From an uncultured Erysipelotrichaceae bacterium (lineage in GTDB: Bacteria; Bacillota_I; Bacilli_A; RF39; UBA660), in NCBI GenBank assembly GCA_948439995.1, contig CAOJNP010000011.1, positions 1-34,091 on the forward strand: 34,091 bases of DNA. The letters run 5' to 3'. A program made the translations under genes and the position numbers. This document shows, piece by piece, positions 31,915 to 34,091 of this stretch; position 1 is the stretch's first letter; each line of letters opens with the position of its first letter. Under the pieces are notes generated by a model. The model ran no database searches, was not told where the DNA came from, and was given only the letters and a program-made list of their open reading frames with translations.

Positions 31915-32112
31915 AAAAAAGAAAAAAGAATGGCTTTAAGGAGTCTAATAGACGGTGCCATCCTTTTCTTTTCTTAATTTTGGTAACGGTGTAAACCGGA
32001 GAATGTTTTCATTTCACTCAGAAGGTAGGAATTAATTAGTTTCATATCTTGTTTTCACTATACCAAGCTCACTTTATTATGAGGATCTAAATAATATTCC
32101 TTCGTCTTTGTT
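31915..32112 (-). promoter_or_regulatory. T-box riboswitch of proS, proline specifier CCU
   Basis: The T-box element GGATGGCACCGTC is at 31951-31963. Stem I shows GAGCTTGG on the distal side and CTGAGTG on the 3' side. Just before that, CCT at 32027-32029 is followed by ACCTTC, which pairs with GAAGG near the 5' end; this places CCT in the specifier loop, a proline codon. The terminator stem AAGGATGGC with GCCATTCTT, then a T run, competes with the antiterminator. Uncharged tRNA-Pro (UGG or AGG type) should turn proS on. Confidence 0.9.
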
Positions 32113-32122
32113 TTATGGTTTT

Positions 32123-32150
32123 ATTATATCATAAATTCGTAGCATCTCAA
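32123..32150 (-). promoter_or_regulatory. Promoter of the proS T-box transcript
   Basis: Minus strand TTGAGA (32145-32150), 16 bp, TATAAT (32123-32128) with an extended TGA. Confidence 0.7.
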
Positions 32151-32168
32151 TCTTTTTTTAAATTTATT

Positions 32169-32520
32169 TTATTCTTTTTCTTTCCTTTTTTTACATTCCT
32201 CGTCAAAACAATAAGCTACACTTGAATACATACTGCTAAATTGTTTTTCAGCATATTTTTCACCATATCTCGCTAATTCATTTATCATATGTTTTTTAAA
32301 TTTATTTGGATTATATTTCTCAATGTTAAAAGAATTTTCTTGGCGATATAAATTGAAAAAATAAATCTGTTAAATCGAAATCAATAATAGTATTTATTCC
32401 CATAGCTAAAGCAGTTTCTCCAACTCTTTTTACACAAATGAGATCCACCAATTACCAACTTTTCAATATCTCCTAATTGCCATTTAATAATCTTATCTTT
32501 GATTAAATTTAACGCAATCT
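32169..32520 (-). pseudogene. Frameshifted remnant of an unknown gene
   Basis: Three reading frames join into one protein-like run: LIKDKIIKWQLGDIEKLVIG (about 32508-32440), then CVKRVGETALAMGINTIIDF (about 32440-32360), then YRQENSFNIEKYNPNKFKKH through CFDEECKKRK to a TAA at 32169-32171. The shifts fall near homopolymers. No usable ATG start is seen, and the first frame overlaps the end of the PEP-synthase-like gene. I do not recognise the family. Confidence 0.5.
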
Positions 32521-34059
32521 AATAATATTTCCAGATGCACCATCCATTTTTACTATATCACCATTTTTTAAAGTTTTTGTAGCATTTTTACATCCTACTA
32601 CACAAGGTATTTTTAATTCTCTTGCAATTATGCTAGCATGGCAAGTAACTCCACCTTCATCTGTTATTATACCTTTTGCAATTTTAATAACTTTCATAAA
32701 TTTTGGAACAGTCATAGGTGTAACTAAAATATCTCCTTTTTCAAATTTATCAAAATCTTTTTCATTATAAATAATGCATACTTTTCCTGTAATATTCTTT
32801 GAATATGCAACACTACCAGTTAAAGAAACATGAGTATCTATTTTAATTGAAATATTATTATCTTTTAGCCACTTATTATAATCTTCTGTAGTATATAATG
32901 AATAAAAATAAATATAACCATTTTTGCGTAATTCAAGAGTGTTTAAGTCTGGGAGTTTATTTATGCACTCATCTAATGTTATAAAATTAATATATTCCTT
33001 ATATTGCTTAGGTAACATTTTTGAAATTTCATCAATCAGAAAATCACTAGCATCATGAATAATAGAATCATAACTATTTCGAAAATTTATAAGAAATTTT
33101 TTTAGCTTTGAACTTATGTCTTCAAAATGTCCCGCTATTTGTCCTAAACTGATAAAAGGGTAAATTCGAATTATTTTTTCTATTAATTTATTTAAATCAA
33201 TATCAATTTTTTTTAATATCATATCTTGTATATAATTAATATCTTCTTTTATAACTTTATCATAATATGTTTTTAATTTATTTAAATCTTTGTCCATATA
33301 GTAATACATAAGTCTTGGGTCTTCTTCTAAATCGATATCATTATAATATATTTCTACATTATTATGTTCTCTATTATAAATAAACAATGGTTTGAAATAA
33401 TACAAATTTCTAGTAATACTTTTGATTCCTTTATATTCTCCTTTAAAATATATTTCTATTTCAATTATACTCTGTGGCCTTGTAATAGCTAATGAAAACT
33501 GTTTGATACTTAAATTTTTCGTTGTTATAGGTCTTGCTTGTAAAATATAAATTATATTGTTTTTTATTGAATATTCAATATCCATAGGACATTGATATAT
33601 TTTTTCAATTTTCAGTACTAATTTTTCTAAATTTTTAATAATTTTATTATCAATATCAATATTTCCAATTTTTAAATCAATATTATTTGTAGTTCTTCTT
33701 ATAAGAAATTTAGTAGGTGTTACCTTGCCAGAAACAAGATTTTCACCCAATCCTTTTACTAGTTCAATAATAGAGTAATTATTCGTATTAGAGGTTGGAT
33801 CAATTGAAAAAACAACACCTGAATAATCTGAGTCTATCATCTCTTGAATTATTATATTCATACCTAAAACACTGATATCTTCACAATATTCACTCACACT
33901 TTCGTTATAAAATGATATCCAGCATAATTTTATTTTTTCTAATAAATTCTTTTCAGTAACATTTAAATAACTATCATATTGACCAGCAAAAGCTTTATTT
34001 TTACCATCTTCGTTTAATGCAGAAGAACGAACAGATACAAACTTGCTAATATAAATCAA
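32509..34059 (-). pseudogene. PEP-synthase/rifampicin-phosphotransferase-like protein, 5' end probably frameshifted
   Basis: 516 residues from a TTG at 34057-34059. It begins inside the ATP-grasp PPDK N domain (VSVRSSALNEDGKNKAFAGQ), missing its first part. It continues through GVVFSIDP and ILQARPITT, a middle region of about 280 residues, and a swivelling phosphohistidine domain with GGVTCHASIIARELKIPCVVG (catalytic His). There is no C-terminal PEP-binding barrel. This order resembles rifampicin phosphotransferase-type enzymes more than PEP synthase. The in-frame TGA at 34078-34080 sits next to an A run; a one-base shift there would extend the frame upstream (ELKK before YKKYLIYISKF). So it is either a decayed gene or an odd start, and the window edge hides the rest. 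Confidence 0.65.
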
Positions 34060-34091
34060 GTACTTTTTATAACTTTTTCAATTCATAAATT

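Overview
The window is AT-rich, almost entirely transcribed from the minus strand, and uses TGA as a normal stop (ppaC, the fic gene, the 2794-3048 gene). Housekeeping genes (tex, trxB, lgt, uvrA, uvrB, ppaC, proS with a T-box, tRNA-Cys), AGGAGG-type ribosome sites and many SipW-type surface proteins point to a low-GC Bacillota, probably a gut Bacilli/Erysipelotrichia/RF39-type bacterium. The lineage is inferred from style, not from a marker-gene search.

Layout, left to right (transcription is mostly right to left). 1-2754: start of tex, a SipW-type surface protein, and an lgt-trxB operon. 2794-4821: a compact three-gene operon of unknown function, in which a membrane protein with eight hexapeptide repeats is flanked by two small, similar-looking proteins. 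4835-13542: uvrA with an SOS-like box in its promoter spacer, a membrane-anchored unknown, a short-chain dehydrogenase, a CBS/DRTGG family II pyrophosphatase, and intact uvrB.

13273-18760 is the most unusual part. The first 90 codons of uvrB occur three times: once in intact uvrB and twice as truncated copies. All three stop matching at the same codon boundary. Between them lie small cargo modules (fic plus an ASCH-type gene; a rhuM-like gene) bounded by a shared repeat family built on GGACACGAATGT and ACTAAATA. The best reading is successive tandem insertions of small cassettes into uvrB codon 90. Each brought a replacement promoter and 5' end, so uvrB was rebuilt and the old 5' end was stranded. 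No recombinase is present in the window. A fourth, degenerate repeat lies next to a two-gene unit encoding an HExxH protein (18781-20398).

20400-26141: the only plus-strand protein gene (PAP2-like), a coiled-coil protein, then a surface-protein locus. The latter has an ER-type signal peptidase (sipW), two TasA/camelysin-like proteins and a membrane-anchored protein with 26 calcium-loop-like repeats. 26325-26486: tRNA-Cys with its own promoter and terminator. 26487-32150: envelope proteins (polytopic unknown, LysM protein, membrane protein, PH-like protein) and proS under a T-box with a CCU proline specifier. 32169-34091: a decayed locus with a frameshifted unknown gene and a phosphoenolpyruvate-synthase-like gene whose 5' end looks frameshifted.
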